Assembly (NCBI GenBank): GCA_023630585.1
Contig: CM042540.1
Coordinates: forward strand, 8,104,074 to 8,168,073
DNA: 64,000 nucleotides
Source of the DNA: Cranoglanis bouderius
Lineage: Eukaryota; Chordata; Actinopteri; Siluriformes; Cranoglanididae
Reading direction: 5' to 3'
A program made the translations under genes and the position numbers. The notes beneath the pieces are model-generated. The model made no database searches. It was not told the origin of the DNA and saw only the letters and a list, made by a program, of their open reading frames with translations. Shown here piece after piece: positions 24,201 to 56,110 of the stretch; positions within the stretch are counted from its first letter, which is position 1; every line of letters starts with the position of its first letter.

Positions 24201-25060
24201 AGTTCAACTGTCCACATGGGGGGTTGGATGGAGGGATAAATTGATCAATTGAATCAATGGAGGGAATAATGGATGGACAGATTGATGAATGGATCATTTC
24301 ATAGACTGATAAATGGACTGTTTGATTGTTGGATTAATGGACCTCGAACTACATACAGTATGTAATGTAAACCTATGTGTGTGAAGGTGTGTCAACTCCC
24401 ATAAGCTAATGACACAATTAATAAATGTTTCATGCTAAATATGCTTGTTTGTTTCCTAAAATATGAAAAATTCAACTGGCAATGTAAGAACAAATGAGCC
24501 ACAGAAGGGCCTGTTTAGCAGCACCTGCACAATTCCAATAATTTACCAGTGACTTCTGGACAAATTGTCTGCACTCTTGTTCCATGCACATTTATTTAAA
24601 AAAAAAAAAAAATGTCAGGAATGGCCTGTTAAGTCTGTTTCAGCCACGTTGCAATGGTGAGAGAATCCTCTTTTGGCCCTGGCTCATCTTGAAGAGAAAA
24701 TAATTGTCATCAGTTATTCAACACCAGATGGCTGACTTATCCTTTATAATCATAATGCAGATCAAACTGAAAAGACAGATGTTGTGCAGAACACTTTTTC
24801 TGTTGTCAGAAAACACTGATAAACAATACCAAGACTCTTACATCATTCATGTAAATAATCAATAGATTTTTTTTTTGACTCACAGACCCAACAGGATTAT
24901 ACATCTCCTCAACATTTTCCAGAAGAAAATCCTGATTCAGATAGAAACAAAATGTGTTACTCTTGTTGTGCTGAGGCATACTGTGGAAATCAGATTCATA
25001 CCAACAGATCAGATTCTCACAGTGGAAATCAGATGCTTACCAACATACAACATGAAGATA
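24201..25060. other. intergenic, nothing recognised
   Basis: GGATGGA-like low-complexity stretch at 24220-24350 and an A-run near 24598-24613; no gene supported. Confidence 0.4.
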
Positions 25061-26452
25061 CAACCCCAATTCCAAAAAAGTTGGGATGCTGTGTAAAATG
25101 TAAATAAAAACAGAATGGAATGATTTGCAAATCTCATAAACCCATATTTTATTCACAATAGAACATAGAAAACATATCAAATGTTAAAATAAATAAATGT
25201 ACCATTTATAGACAAAAATAAGGTCATTTTTAATATGATGGCCGCAACACGTCTCAAAAAAGTTGGGACGGGGCAACAAAAGGCTGGAAAAGTAAGTGTT
25301 ACTAAAAAGAAACAGCTGGAGGTTCATTGGCAACAGGTCAGTAACATGAGTATCTTAGAGAGGCAGAGTCTTTCAGAGGTAAAGATGGGCAGAGGTTCAC
25401 CAATCTGCGAAAAACTGCGTCTAAAATTTGTGGAACAATTTCAGAATAATGTTCCTCAACATAAAATTGTGAAGACTATGAATATCTCAGCATCTATAGT
25501 ACATAATATCATCAAAAGATTCAGAAAATCTGGAGAAATCTCTGCGCAGGGTACAAGGGTGAAAATACAATATTGCATGCCCGTGATCTTCGGGCCCTCA
25601 GCTGGCACTGCATTTAAAAACAGGCATGATTCTGTAATGTAAATCACTGCATGACAGAACACACACCTCTAGAACTCATTGCCTGTCAACACATCACCGT
25701 GCCATCCACAAATGCAGGTTAAAGCTCTATCATGCAGAGAAGAAGCCATATGTGAACATGATCCAGAAATGCCGCCATCTTCTCAGGGCTAAAGCTCATT
25801 TAAAATGGACTGAGGCAAAGTGGAAAACTGTTCTGTGGTCAGACGAATTGAAATTTGACATTCTTTTTGGAAACCATGGATGCTGCGTCCTCTAAACTAA
25901 AGAGGACTAAAGAGGAGAGGGACCATCTGGCTTTTTGTCAGTGCTCAGTTCAAAAGCCTGCATCTCTGATGGTATAGGGGTGCATTAGTGCCTATGGAAT
26001 GGGCAGCTTGCACAACTGGAAAGGCACCATCAATGCTGAAAGGTATATATAGGTTTTAGAGCAACATATGCTTCCATCCAGATTCCATCCCATCTTTACT
26101 GAGAGACTCTGCCTCTCTAAGATACTCTTTTTATACCCAATCATGTTACTGACCTGTTGCCAACTTAATTAGCTGCAAAATGTTCCTCCAGCTGTTTATT
26201 TTTAGTAACACTTACTTTTTCCAGCCTTTTTTTTTGCCCCGTCCCAACTTTTTTGAGACGTCTTGCAGCCAAGAAATTCAAAATTACCTTACTTTTTTTC
26301 TTAAAATGGTACATTTACTCAGTTTAAACATTTGATATGTTTTCTATGTTCTATTGTGAATAACATATGGGTTTGTGAGATTTGCAAATCATTGCATTCT
26401 GTTTTTATTTACATTTTACTCAGTGTCCCAACTTTTTTTGGAATTGGGGTTG
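25061..26452 (+). mobile_element. Tc1/mariner-type element with long inverted repeats
   Basis: 1392 bp bounded by CAACCCCAATTCCAAAAAAG and its complement. The inverted repeats are about 340 bp long (25061-25395 against 26095-26452). Between them are transposase remnants: ICEKLRLKFVEQFQNNVPQ, HKIVKTMNISASIVHNIIKR and, in another frame, KWKTVLWSDELKFDI. Frameshifts and deletions throughout; inactive. TA is kept on the left only. Confidence 0.88.
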
Positions 26453-26891
26453 CATGTTGATGCTGTGTTTTCATGACTGGAGCTTGTTAAATGGGTTCAA
26501 TGGTGTACCGAGGCATCGGGCATTTCCCAATTTTCCCATTTCACACATGCTTTTTAATTAATAAGTGTAAGCCTTGTAATAAAATCATTGCTTGCATTCT
26601 TTTCCACCAGAATAATGGCTTTAAACATGAAAAATGAAACAGAAGCTCACGCTTGCATTCAAAGCACCTTTTTAAAGGAGACGAGTTTTAAAGCGTGCCC
26701 GCATTATCTACCAGAATATGTAGTAAATCAGATGAATCTGCAACATTTAAAAAATATCCTCCACCAGTTACAATTCATGTAACGAATTAAAAGATGTTTA
26801 ACACGTTTAAATGTATTCTCCAATTTATGTAAGGAATTAGCTCGAATGGCGTGAAATATATATCTACATAAAATATATGTGAATCTATGTG

Positions 26892-26926
<35 letters not shown>

Positions 26927-27861
26927 CAACGCGTGTTGTGACCAGTTATAAATATACATCAGCCATGAAAGGGAATCCATGTACGTGCACATATACATAT
27001 AGATAATTAACTACAATGGATTATAATTAATTATGACTATGTATGTGGTCTAGATCAGTTTTTAGGATTAGCTGTAGTCTAGTTTAGAATTATGAACTCT
27101 AAAGAGGGAGTTAATCCTTCTGGCCAGGAAGGATTCCCGTTTGTTATTAAAAATAGAATGGGTAGCGAGGTCTTGTAGTGTAGAAGTGACTCATCACGTG
27201 ACCAAAACAGAGACAATCAAGCGTGGTGATAATAGATTTTAATAACTACGTGTAACTATGGATACACACAACTAACTCTAAGCAAGCAATACATATGTAC
27301 ATCTATATACAAGGAAAGAGAAAGATTAGAGAGAAAGTAATGAAATAAAAAGGGTAGCAGACAAAAACAACAATTAATTAGCCTTTTTCAAAACCAGCAA
27401 CGAACTTATCTCCTGTAAACAGGGGTACAATCTTAATGCATGTATAGATCCATTAACTATACTTGCATGGCTTGGGTGCTGTCGGTTTGAAAGTTCGCGC
27501 GAGATCGTGTCGTGTTCGCAGGTTCGTCGTGCATCTGGTCAGACACCAGAGGGGGGTTACTGATAAGGATTCACAGCTCAAGGAAACAGAGAAACTTCTT
27601 TGCTAAGTCCAGGCTGATTCAGAAATCAGTTTGATATGTTCAGACGTTACAGCCTTATTAACTACAGTTGCATGTAAAATTGCCTGTAAACCTGACCTAT
27701 TTCTTATGAAAATGCTAATATCATGTCATACCATGGAATACCATGCACTCTGACCCTGGCTTCCTAACAAGCTAAGATATGCGATTCACTGTACTTGTAA
27801 TTATATATGAAATATAAAAGGACTATGATAAAAGGAAAGCTATGGTAACCCAAATAAGCAC
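26453..27861. other. intergenic with (TA)n at 26891-26924
   Basis: The stretch 26930-27560 has an unusual, less AT-rich part (GTTCGCGCGAGATCGTGTCG near 27493) and might be part of an unrecognised retroelement. No coding feature supported. Confidence 0.4.
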
Positions 27862-28050
27862 TCTTTACAACCATGGTGAACAGAAAAGCATCTCAGAACA
27901 CACAACACTTCGAACCTTGAGGTAGATGGGCTACAACAGCTGAAGACCACATTGGGTTCCACTCCTGTCAGCCAAGAACAGGAATCTGAGGTTACAGTAG
28001 GCATAGTCTCACCCAAACTGGAGAACTGAAGACTGGGAAAAGACCAAACA
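27862..28050 (+). mobile_element. Tc1-like transposase fragment, middle part
   Basis: Carries ATGGTGAACAGAAAAGCATC, GGGCTACAACAGCTGAAGAC and CCACATTGGGTTCCACTCCT, the middle of the same transposase family as 23815-24200, in the same orientation. Several stops. Confidence 0.72.
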
Positions 28051-29139
28051 ACTTTAAAAGAAATAACTTGTTCAGTTTTCGACCAGCAATATCTGGATTA
28101 CTCAAATGGATATGATAACAGCATACTACAATATTTTGTGTCCTGCTAAAGCCCTTACCTGATTTCAAGAAATCTAGTAAAGCAACTGGATTTTATTGCA
28201 ATAATCTGGTTAATCAGCATAGCTGTCGTTCAACCATTTGCAAAAAGCTGTTGGGAAATTGGTGGGAACTGATGGAAAAACAAGAAGGTACACTGTCAAA
28301 TCAAAGACCTGGAAATTGTAACTATTGTATAAATTAAGAGCGCAGGCGCTAAATGGTTCATTATGGAATAGGAGCCTGCGGTTACAGTTTGGATAAAGCA
28401 CTTCCAGAAGTTTGATGCAAGAAATTTAGAATAATTACTTAAGTGATTTTGAACACTGGGGGGTTTGTGCACAACTTCAGAAGTGTAATAAACATTCTTG
28501 ACTACTGAAAATGAGCACCAGCTGTATTGTGTCTGAGCAACCACAACCAAGGCAAGGTATAAATAAGCAAATAATGAGTAAAGTGCAAGCAAAAGAAAAA
28601 AAGACATTTGTCAGCAGAATGTACTTCATTATCCATGAATGGGAGTCATTAACCACCCATAGTATTAAATTTACATTAGATTTATTCATTTACAGATGAG
28701 AAGTGAGGTCAAATCTATTTCAAGCATAGTGCCATTAAATGAGGTGCCAGTAATACGAAATATCCAGTTTATGAATACACATTTTAGAAAGGCCCCTAAG
28801 CTTACTTGTGCCTAAGCCCTTCCCCTGGTAAACTGGTGTTAAACAAAAAATGCTGACAGGGTGCAAATTGTTCAAAAATGGCGATTGCCGATTGTATTCC
28901 CCACTTTGATTGTGTTCAACTGTTTTGTGCTTATTTGCTTATTCATAGTGTTGCGTTCCAGATGTTCTAGATTCTATTGTATTGACCTGTGCCATTTAAT
29001 GACTCACATCTTACAATACAACTATGATTACCTTGCCTGTTTGTGCTCTGACCCCAGCTTGGACCTCAGTGATTTGTGGTTTGCCCTCAATAAATTTCAC
29101 AGAGATTTTACACACTTATTTCATGTACACAGAAGAGGT
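28051..29139. other. intergenic, nothing recognised
   Basis: Open frames of 60-112 residues have no recognisable domain. Confidence 0.4.
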
Positions 29140-29530
29140 TGGGTTAGGTTCAACTTTATTGTCATTGTCAGAGTACAAGAGGCAATGAAATTCAGTTAGC
29201 ATCCAACCAGTTGTGCAAATAGTAATAAGTTAAAAGAAATAAATAAAGTTATGGTGTGATGTTAGATAACAGTGAACAGGTAAGGTAAACAGAATGATGC
29301 ATAGCAGTGATGCAATGGCAATTAGGTTAAATGCAATAATTGAGGTGCAATAGGTTGAGACAACCAGTACACAGATAGAGGTAAACAGCATGATGCATGC
29401 AATATGATACCATAGGTACATACAGTCGATTACAGTAAATGGAAATGTGCAAATAGCAAGTAACAGTACTGCAGTAAGTGTAGATGTGCAAATAGCAATA
29501 AAGTGCAAATAACAGTCTGATATAAATAAA
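29140..29530. repeat. dispersed fish repeat
   Basis: Starts GGTTCAACTTTATTGTCATT and AATGAAATTCAGTTAGCATC, with AGTGCAAATA-type units reiterated through the stretch. This is a very common fish dispersed repeat; class not determined. Confidence 0.55.
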
Positions 29531-29879
29531 TGGAGTATGACAGAACTGCAGGCAAGTACTTACAAATAATTGCAGTGTCTAGTTGTTAGTGGTGGCTGGT
29601 AGTTAATGCTTAGAAGCTGTGTTCAGCATTAGTACAGCTGAAGGGAAAAAAAAAAACTGTTAGCACTATTAGCACTTTCCTTTGAGTGTGTTTAGCTGCT
29701 GTGTGATATATGAGCAACAGTTTGAAAACACGCAAAACAGTTTTTCAGAACAGCTGGATTCCTTTGTGAGTCAGCTCCTCAGAGGAAGTACATATTACTA
29801 TCTTCACCCTCTCTCACTGGTAGCTGTCATGCAAAGAAGACTTTATTTGTCACATATACATTAGAACACATGAATTTTT

Positions 29880-30062
29880 TATTTTTTTTTTCACACATCC
29901 CAGTTTGTTAGGAAGCTGCGGTCAGAGCTCAGGGTCAGCCATGATACAGTGCTCCTGGAGCAGATAGGGTTAAGGTCCTTGCTCAAGGGCCCAATAGTGG
30001 CAGCTTGGCAGTGCTGGGGCTTGAACCCCCGACCTTCTGATCAGTAAAAGGACAGAACTAGC
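29880..30062. repeat. dispersed fish repeat
   Basis: Contains ACAGTGCTCCTGGAGCAGAT, GGTTAAGGTCCTTGCTCAAG and GGCTTGAACCCCCGACCTTC, a well-known fish repeat with a B-box-like end. Confidence 0.62.
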
Positions 30063-31083
30063 CAGTGGGTGAGAATTGGCAGTGACTAAGATTTGGAGAA
30101 AAGTGGGATAACCCCCTGCCCCCAACAAAAAAGAAAAAGAAATAAAACAAGATACCCAACTAACAGCAGCTTCATTGGTTACCTATCCGGCATGAAAAGC
30201 CACATCTGTAACCATGAAGCTAATGCAGCTGCTCATAAGTGGTTAACTATAACCACACAAGCCATATGTTAAATCCCCAACTCACTCATTACTGGCCATG
30301 TGGTGCACTACATATGGTGTAAAGGCTAAAGGTTCAATCCATATGCAGTGCACTTCCATATGGCAAGTGGAGAATTTGGTCATTTAGAATTAATAAATAG
30401 AAAAACAGTAGTTCTTTTTATTATATATAAATTCTATATAATATTCCCTAATCTCACCAAATGCAGTAATGTGTACACAGTATTCTGTGGTGTAGACGTG
30501 ACAGTGTGAATACACTTTGGCACAGAAGTGAACTTGTTTGCTGGCTGATGCTGCTTTATTAGTCAAGGCAAGTTTTTTCCCTGCATTATGCCAGTAGTCA
30601 TCACCAGTACTTCCAAAGCCACAATTTTTATGTCCTAGTGTTCTTAAAATATTTGATTTCAACTATTCAAATATTCTTTTTATAAGTTAAATAATATTTT
30701 TGCTAATTATTGCAGCAGTAGAACTTTTTTTCTGAAATTTTCATCAACATAACATAGTAGGTCCAAGTTGACCTTTAATTATGTTACTTGTTTTTTAGTT
30801 ACTTGTTTTTGGATTAAGACCATTCCATTAAAGTAACCAGTGATATAGGCTAATAACTATAAGAACTCAATAATAAATGCAACATCTTTTAAAATAGTTA
30901 GTTGTGATTTCCACTACTGTAACTAAATACAAACAAACACGACAGACCCTCAGGCTATGCTTCACAGACCCCACTTTGAGAACAAGTTCTGACAGTTCTG
31001 ACACTATTTACTGTTATTTTATGGTAAATCATGGTGTATGTGGCCTCCCAAATGGATTTGATGAAAAAAGGAACACAACAATA
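30063..31083. other. intergenic, nothing recognised
   Basis: AT-rich, no domain-bearing frame. Confidence 0.4.
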
Positions 31084-31235
31084 ACACCCTCATTCATTCA
31101 TTCATTCATCTTCATAAGTGCTTTATCCTACTCAGGGTCACAATGGATCCAGAGCCTATCCCAGGAACACTGGGAGTGAGGCAGGAATACACTCTGTCAT
31201 GATTTTGGGTGGTAGGAGGAAACCCACACAGACAG
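31084..31235 (-). repeat. (ATTC)n plus partial SINE
   Basis: A short ATTC run (31084-31112) leads into GGATCCAGAGCCTATCCCAG and GGTAGGAGGAAACCCACACA, parts of the Mermaid-like repeat with the middle missing. Confidence 0.55.
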
Positions 31236-31359
31236 TACGTAACAAGGAACACTCCAGGACACTGAAAGACACTCAATCAAGGGTTTATTGAACACACAGG
31301 GGGATGAGAAAGCACAACTACAAATAAACAACAGGAATGACAAAGACAGACCCAGATAG

Positions 31360-31460
31360 ATGAGGTTAACGCTATATTGCTAATGCTACTGCTAATGCTA
31401 ACACTAACGCAAATGCTAATGCAAAGGCTAATGAGGGGGTTAGCTGATGCTAAAGCTAAA
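31360..31460. repeat. degenerate GCTAAT repeat
   Basis: About a dozen imperfect GCTAAT/GCTAAC/GCTAAA hexamers, for example GCTAATGCTAACACTAACGC. Confidence 0.8.
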
Positions 31461-31507
31461 CAAGGTAAGAGAAATCTACACTTCAACAAAAACAAGTCAG
31501 ACATACA

Positions 31508-31970
31508 CTACTGTGCAAAAGTTTTAGGCACCCTATTTTTTTTATTTTTTTAAATTTTTTTTTAGCACAAACTTTGTTATAGATTTTTTATTTTATGACT
31601 TCTACATTATCAAGTCAGTACAAAAACATTTTAGATTCCTAAACATTAGTTTTCTAGCACAAAATTAAATGTTACAGAAAAATGTTTGTATGTCATTAAA
31701 GAAAGCAGCATATTATGTTAGAGACACTTTTCAGACAAAAAAAACACAATGAAGGCTGCTGGGTTTTACTACAAAAATAAGAAGCAAGTGTGAAAGTCAA
31801 AGTCTCCAGAAGAACTGTGGCTGGTTCTGCAAGATGCTCAATAAAACTTACCAGCTCATTTCCTTATAAAACTGCACTAATTGTACCAGAGACTACTATT
31901 TTTATTTTTATTTTTTTGTCACACCAAATATTGACTTTGTTTCCTTTACTACTGTTTACTGCTCTTTACT

Positions 31971-32003
<33 letters not shown>

Positions 32004-32090
32004 GCAGAAACATTTAATTTCATTATTTTGAAGGCATATTTGCTCTACAGCATTTCTTTGCATGTGCCTAAAACTTTTGCACAGTACTGT
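31508..32090 (+). mobile_element. short Tc1-derived inverted-repeat element, copy A
   Basis: Ends are CTACTGTGCAAAAGTTTTAG and its complement followed by TACTGTA. Inside, SPEELWLVLQDA is readable, the C-terminal end of a Tc1-type transposase, so it is a deletion derivative. A copy in the opposite orientation is at 35976-36493. Confidence 0.85.
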
Positions 32091-32639
32091 ACATTGAGAT
32101 ATTTCATTTTACATCAATAAATTAAAAACATTCTACATTTATCTTGACAGGAAGAAAAGATGCATCTTTCAGTTGAGAAATTCGAGTCGAGGCAACAGCA
32201 ACAACCAGGGAAAAATGGGCTGTGGTGTCAGGGGGTGGCAATATAATAATATCAGAGAGTTCAAAACACCTAGGCCACTGTCAATCATTCCAAAATTGCT
32301 TATCTTTATTTGGGGGTGGGGGTTGGACAGGAGACTCTTTAAGCATATTTTTGAGGGATATCTTGTAGAAGCGTACTTCAAAGTTAAAATGCGGAGCTCC
32401 TATGCAAAATACATAAAGGTTGGCAGGTCTGAACTGGGGACCCTGTAGCTAAGGTTAGCCTGTTACACAAGGTGTTAGGACTGGGAAGTGTCATGACAGC
32501 TGGTCACAATATTGAATGAGAGGCCTAAAAATATCTACTACCCATCAGTAACTCGGCTTTACTGTCATGAATGTTTGAGCCTTATAACACAAGGTCTCAT
32601 CATAAGCATAAACTATTACACAAATACTGTACATAGGAA
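32091..32639. other. intergenic, nothing recognised
   Basis: No gene or element seen. Confidence 0.35.
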
Positions 32640-32850
32640 CAGATTCTACAGTATATCCCAATGACAGAAATATCCTGTTGCAGTGCCAAGGGTTTTGCAG
32701 CTTCTTGTTGTTTTGCTCCAGGACATTGCAGTATTGTAATGTTTTTATCACCCAGTGAGTGATCAAATAAAAATTAATGGATCGTCATATACAGCTTTAG
32801 CCTACAGCCATGCTTACTTTCTAAGCAGGCTGCCAATGTGGATGTGAAGG
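32640..32850 (-). repeat. unidentified dispersed sequence, copy 2
   Basis: Diverged relative of 23446-23718. On the minus strand AKAVYDDP and SLLRK can be matched to copy 1, with stops. Confidence 0.5.
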
Positions 32851-33105
32851 ATATAAAACCAAATGGACAGGCATTTCAAATAAATAAAAAAGCTGTTTGA
32901 TTAAAGTTATTCTATTGTTTTTTTTAATGCAGTTTTATTTACCTAGGACCTATATATGTGTATAAATCACTCCACATCATTTATCTATTAATTAAGAATT
33001 GATTTTTGCTTATTTGTTTGTTTATTTGTTTTGTTTTTTTTTCTGATATTTAAGCTACAATGGACATACACGCTCGCACTAAAATTGCAGGTTTTTCTGA
33101 TAAAT

Positions 33106-34127
33106 CTAAGATAAATCATGTAAGCTCTTTTCCAAATTTAATGTGATATACAGTGGCAACCAACAAAAATCAAGTGAAAAACAAAAGGAAACAAAATATA
33201 ATAGAAAACAAAGATAACTTACAATAACCTGGTGTGAACACCTTTTTATAATGGAGCATGTTACTGTGCTCAGAATGAACCAATTACATTCAAACTCATA
33301 TTCAAAAGTAATTTTCCTACCCCTGTCATCAATGATGTGATTCTGATTAACCGCAAATGAAGATCAGCTGTTTCTGGAGGATTTTCTTGATGGCTACTTG
33401 GCTTCATCCAACTGCTGAAGCCATGGTCCACAAAGAGCTTACAAAGCAAGCAAACTTATCAAAGAGGCTACCAAGAGAACTACAGCAACATTAAAGGAGC
33501 AGTAAGAGTAACAGGAAAGTACTGGTCACTCTCTACATGTGACAGCATTCTCTTTACATGTCTGGGCTACAGACAAATTTTGCCAAAACACATGGCAAAA
33601 TGTGTTATGGACTGATGAGACCAAGGTACCGTAGATGTTTTTTGGCATAATTTTATAAGATATGTTGCGAAATTAAGAGAGCTTATCACCTAAGAAAACC
33701 ATGCCCATGGTGAAGCATGTTGGTGGCAGCATCATACTACAGGGCTGCTTCTCTTCACCTGGGACTGCAACTGTAGTCAAGATAGTGGGATTTATGGCTA
33801 GCTCCAAATACAAATCTATTTTGGCACCTGCAGGCTTCTGTTAGACAGCTGAAGATGAAGAAAAAGCTTACGTTCCAGCACAAGAACAACCCAAAGCATG
33901 AATCCAAGTCAACAATGGAATGGCTTCAGAAGAAGATGATCAACATTTTGGAATGGCCCAGCCAGAGCCCAGATCTAAATCCTATCAAAAACCTTTGTAA
34001 CTTGAAGAGAGATGTGCCTCATAGTTTGATAGATCCCCCTTAAAACATTTATATTTGTTTTCCAATTGAATTTTGTTGGTTGCTATATCACATTGAATAT
34101 GGGAAAAGATCTGACATGATTTATGTT
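33106..34127 (+). mobile_element. Tc1-like element, decayed, with inverted repeats
   Basis: Ends of about 70 bp (GTGATATACAGTGGCAACCA... and ...TTGTTGGTTGCTATATCACA) are inverted copies. The transposase C-terminal half is readable at 33855-34043: FQHKNNPKHESKSTMEWLQK and WPSQSPDLNPIKNL with the third catalytic motif (Glu of DLNPIEN changed to Lys). Other parts are frameshifted. Confidence 0.82.
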
Positions 34128-34297
34128 AGTTTCATTCACTGCAATATTAACACGAGTTTGTAGACTTTTTATATCTGCTGTACATGACTCGGATTCAGAC
34201 AGTGTAACTAATGATATACACAATCAAAACAGAAAGAAGACTGGTAATCTGTGGAAAATGAACCAAGGAGTTTTTCCTTTATCAAAATCTTGCAAAC

Positions 34298-34303
34298 TTT
34301 TAT
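34298..34303 (-). terminator. postn: candidate postn poly(A) signal
   Basis: AATAAA on the minus strand, about 625 nt downstream of the stop codon. A nearer ATTAAA lies at 34720-34725, about 205 nt after the stop. Either could set the 3' end; the A-rich sequence here makes chance matches likely. Confidence 0.35.
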
Positions 34304-34927
34304 TTTTTAACAGAAAAAAAAATACAAAACATGAGCACCATAAAATCTTTGGCCATGCAGAAGTAAACCTCAGCCCAACAAAATCTGGATTCATGTTCCA
34401 TCTTGGTTTAAGGAGTTAAGCATATGCTCAGATATATTCTCTGAAACAGATCAGCTTGCAGAACAAACTGAATGGAATTTGAGGTGCTTTTTAAAAAAAA
34501 ATATAAAAAAAAACAAACAAAAAAAAACATAAAAGAATATGCAGATGTGTGTAATTTCCACATCTTGCCTTTTTTTTCACTGGACTGAGTGAAGTTTCAG
34601 TAACAGTCTGTTCCAAATGTAACCCAAAAACAACAACAGCAAAAAAAATAAAATAAAAATAAAACAAACAAACAAACAAAAAAAAAACTATTAAAAAATA
34701 TGTACATACATTGGGACAATTTAATATTGAATTTCCTCTCTGTATTAACAAAGAACAAACACTGGCTGTCAATATAAATTCATTTCTGTTTGGTTTAAAC
34801 CAAGTTCCAGTCGGACTCATCCAAAAGTATCTTATTAAGAGAGGCCACTTTTTTCTTTTAAAACAAGTTATTCCCTTGAACCCCTGATTTCTTTTAAACA
34901 TTGAAGGGTCCATTTGTTTTTCCCATC

Positions 34928-54340
<19,413 letters not shown>

Positions 54341-54400
54341 CCTGACACCTCCTTTAGAGGGAACTCAGAGAGAGAAGTGGTTTCAGCCGGGAGAAGAGAC

Positions 54401-54410
54401 GCTTATATAG
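54401..54410 (-). promoter_or_regulatory. postn: TATA box of postn promoter
   Basis: Reads CTATATAAGC on the minus strand, 61 nt upstream of the ATG, which places the likely transcription start near 54375 and gives a short 5' UTR of about 35 nt. A CRE/AP-1-like TGAAGTCA lies just upstream at 54423-54430 (one mismatch from the CRE palindrome). Assigned from position and motif only. Confidence 0.65.
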
Positions 54411-54592
54411 TCTGGCTCAGAGTGACTTCACCAGCCACCCCTGTTCTCCAGAGAGCCTTTTGGAGCTCACGCTCACCTATGAGTTTATAATATGTTGTGA
54501 CCTGAGGAGAGGGCTGGCAAGAATGAGCACAGAGTTGGAGGTTGTCACAGTTTCGATGTGATTTGCCCAAAAACGTTTGCCTTGGGGAAATG

Positions 54593-54647
54593 AATGTTTT
54601 TTTTTTTGTTTGTTTGTTTTTTTTTTTTGGGGGGGGGGGGGGGGGGG
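54593..54647. repeat. poly-T then 19-base poly-G tract
   Basis: T-rich run interrupted by single Gs, followed by 19 consecutive Gs (54629-54647). It starts about 185 bp upstream of the postn TATA box. The length of homopolymers is the least reliable part of any assembly. Confidence 0.9.
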
Positions 54648-55643
54648 TGTTGTTTTTTTAGAGTAAAAAAATAAAAAATTTTTCTTTATTTTCTTCTAAA
54701 ATTTGTACTTCTTTTTAGTTTAAGTCCATTGGAAATAATAATTAAAGAGGTTGACGTTTATTCCAAGAAATGCAAATGGATATTCGTAATAACATATTAC
54801 GAGCTGTTTGTGTTCCATCAATCTTTTGGTGGCCACCGCAAAAGTGCTTCTCTTGATCTACCAGCTTGGCACTGTTTCATTCACACTGTTCATTTTTGCC
54901 AGGGAAATAGATGACATTTTTTTTCCCCCCAAAGAAAATCTGTACATTTGGCACCGTTTTGAAGGATTGTAAGTGAGATGAGAGGCTTAAACTAGCGGCT
55001 CCCTCTTGTGGCAAAGTTTTGGTAAGGTTTCAAGCCACGAGCATGAGTGATGAGGGAAAGAACGATAAAACCAAGAAGTACATGTTTTTAAACTTAGGTA
55101 GTAAAACTGTCCATCTATAAATCACGTTGCGTTTCACACATTTTTATGGACTTTTCACATGTTTATGTTATATGCAATTAATTTATTTTCAATTGCTTAT
55201 TTTTCACGATTTCTGTTCTCACATTTTTTGTTTATTTTCACGTGATTAAAAAAACCCCAACAACAATTGTTTTATTTTTACATTTACTGTAGAGCATGTG
55301 CATTTATTTTTTAAAGATTTTTTATTTATTTATACTAATTATTAATTTATTTTAAGATAAGATTTCACAGGTAGTGCATACAGTATGTTTATTTTTCACA
55401 TTTATGATTCACATTTTCTGATTAATTTCTTTTGTGTTATTTGTTATGTTAATACATTTTTAATTTTCACATTTTTTTATATCTTATTTTTTGTTTCTAA
55501 ACATGATTCATGATCTATTTGCAGATATGTACAGGGCATTTCCTTTTATTTTCCACATTTTAATTAATTTATTTTCACATGCTTTTTCTTTCTTTCTTTC
55601 TTTACAAATAATTAATTTATTTTCAGATTTAAGATTTAAATTA

Positions 55644-55707
<64 letters not shown>

Positions 55708-55731
55708 GTTGTTGTTGTTGTTGTTGTTGTT
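55644..55731. repeat. compound (ATT)n(GTT)n microsatellite
   Basis: About 21 ATT units followed by about 8 GTT units. Confidence 0.97.
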
Positions 55732-56000
55732 AATATTTATCTCAGGTTAATGTTTCATGTGTTTTTATTTTTTACATGTGATTTTGTTACATGATTATGA
55801 TTAATTTATTTTTACAATTTAATTTGTTTGTGTGATTATTAATTATGGGATGACACAAGATGTGTAAGACATGCATTACATGTTGAAATGTACTTTATTA
55901 CATATCAATCAAATAATCACGTGACAACCATGAGGAATGGGTGTGATTTTTCTATAAGGGATATAATAACCAAAAATAAATAAATAAATGTGCATTATGC

Positions 56001-56110
<110 letters not shown>

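Noticed and set aside
27460..27560. LTR or CpG island
   Set aside because: A short GC-richer patch (TTCGCGCGAGATCG) without inverted ends, primer-binding site or a second copy in the window.
28861..29199. 112-residue plus-strand frame, hydrophobic
   Set aside because: No domain, and its end runs into a dispersed repeat.
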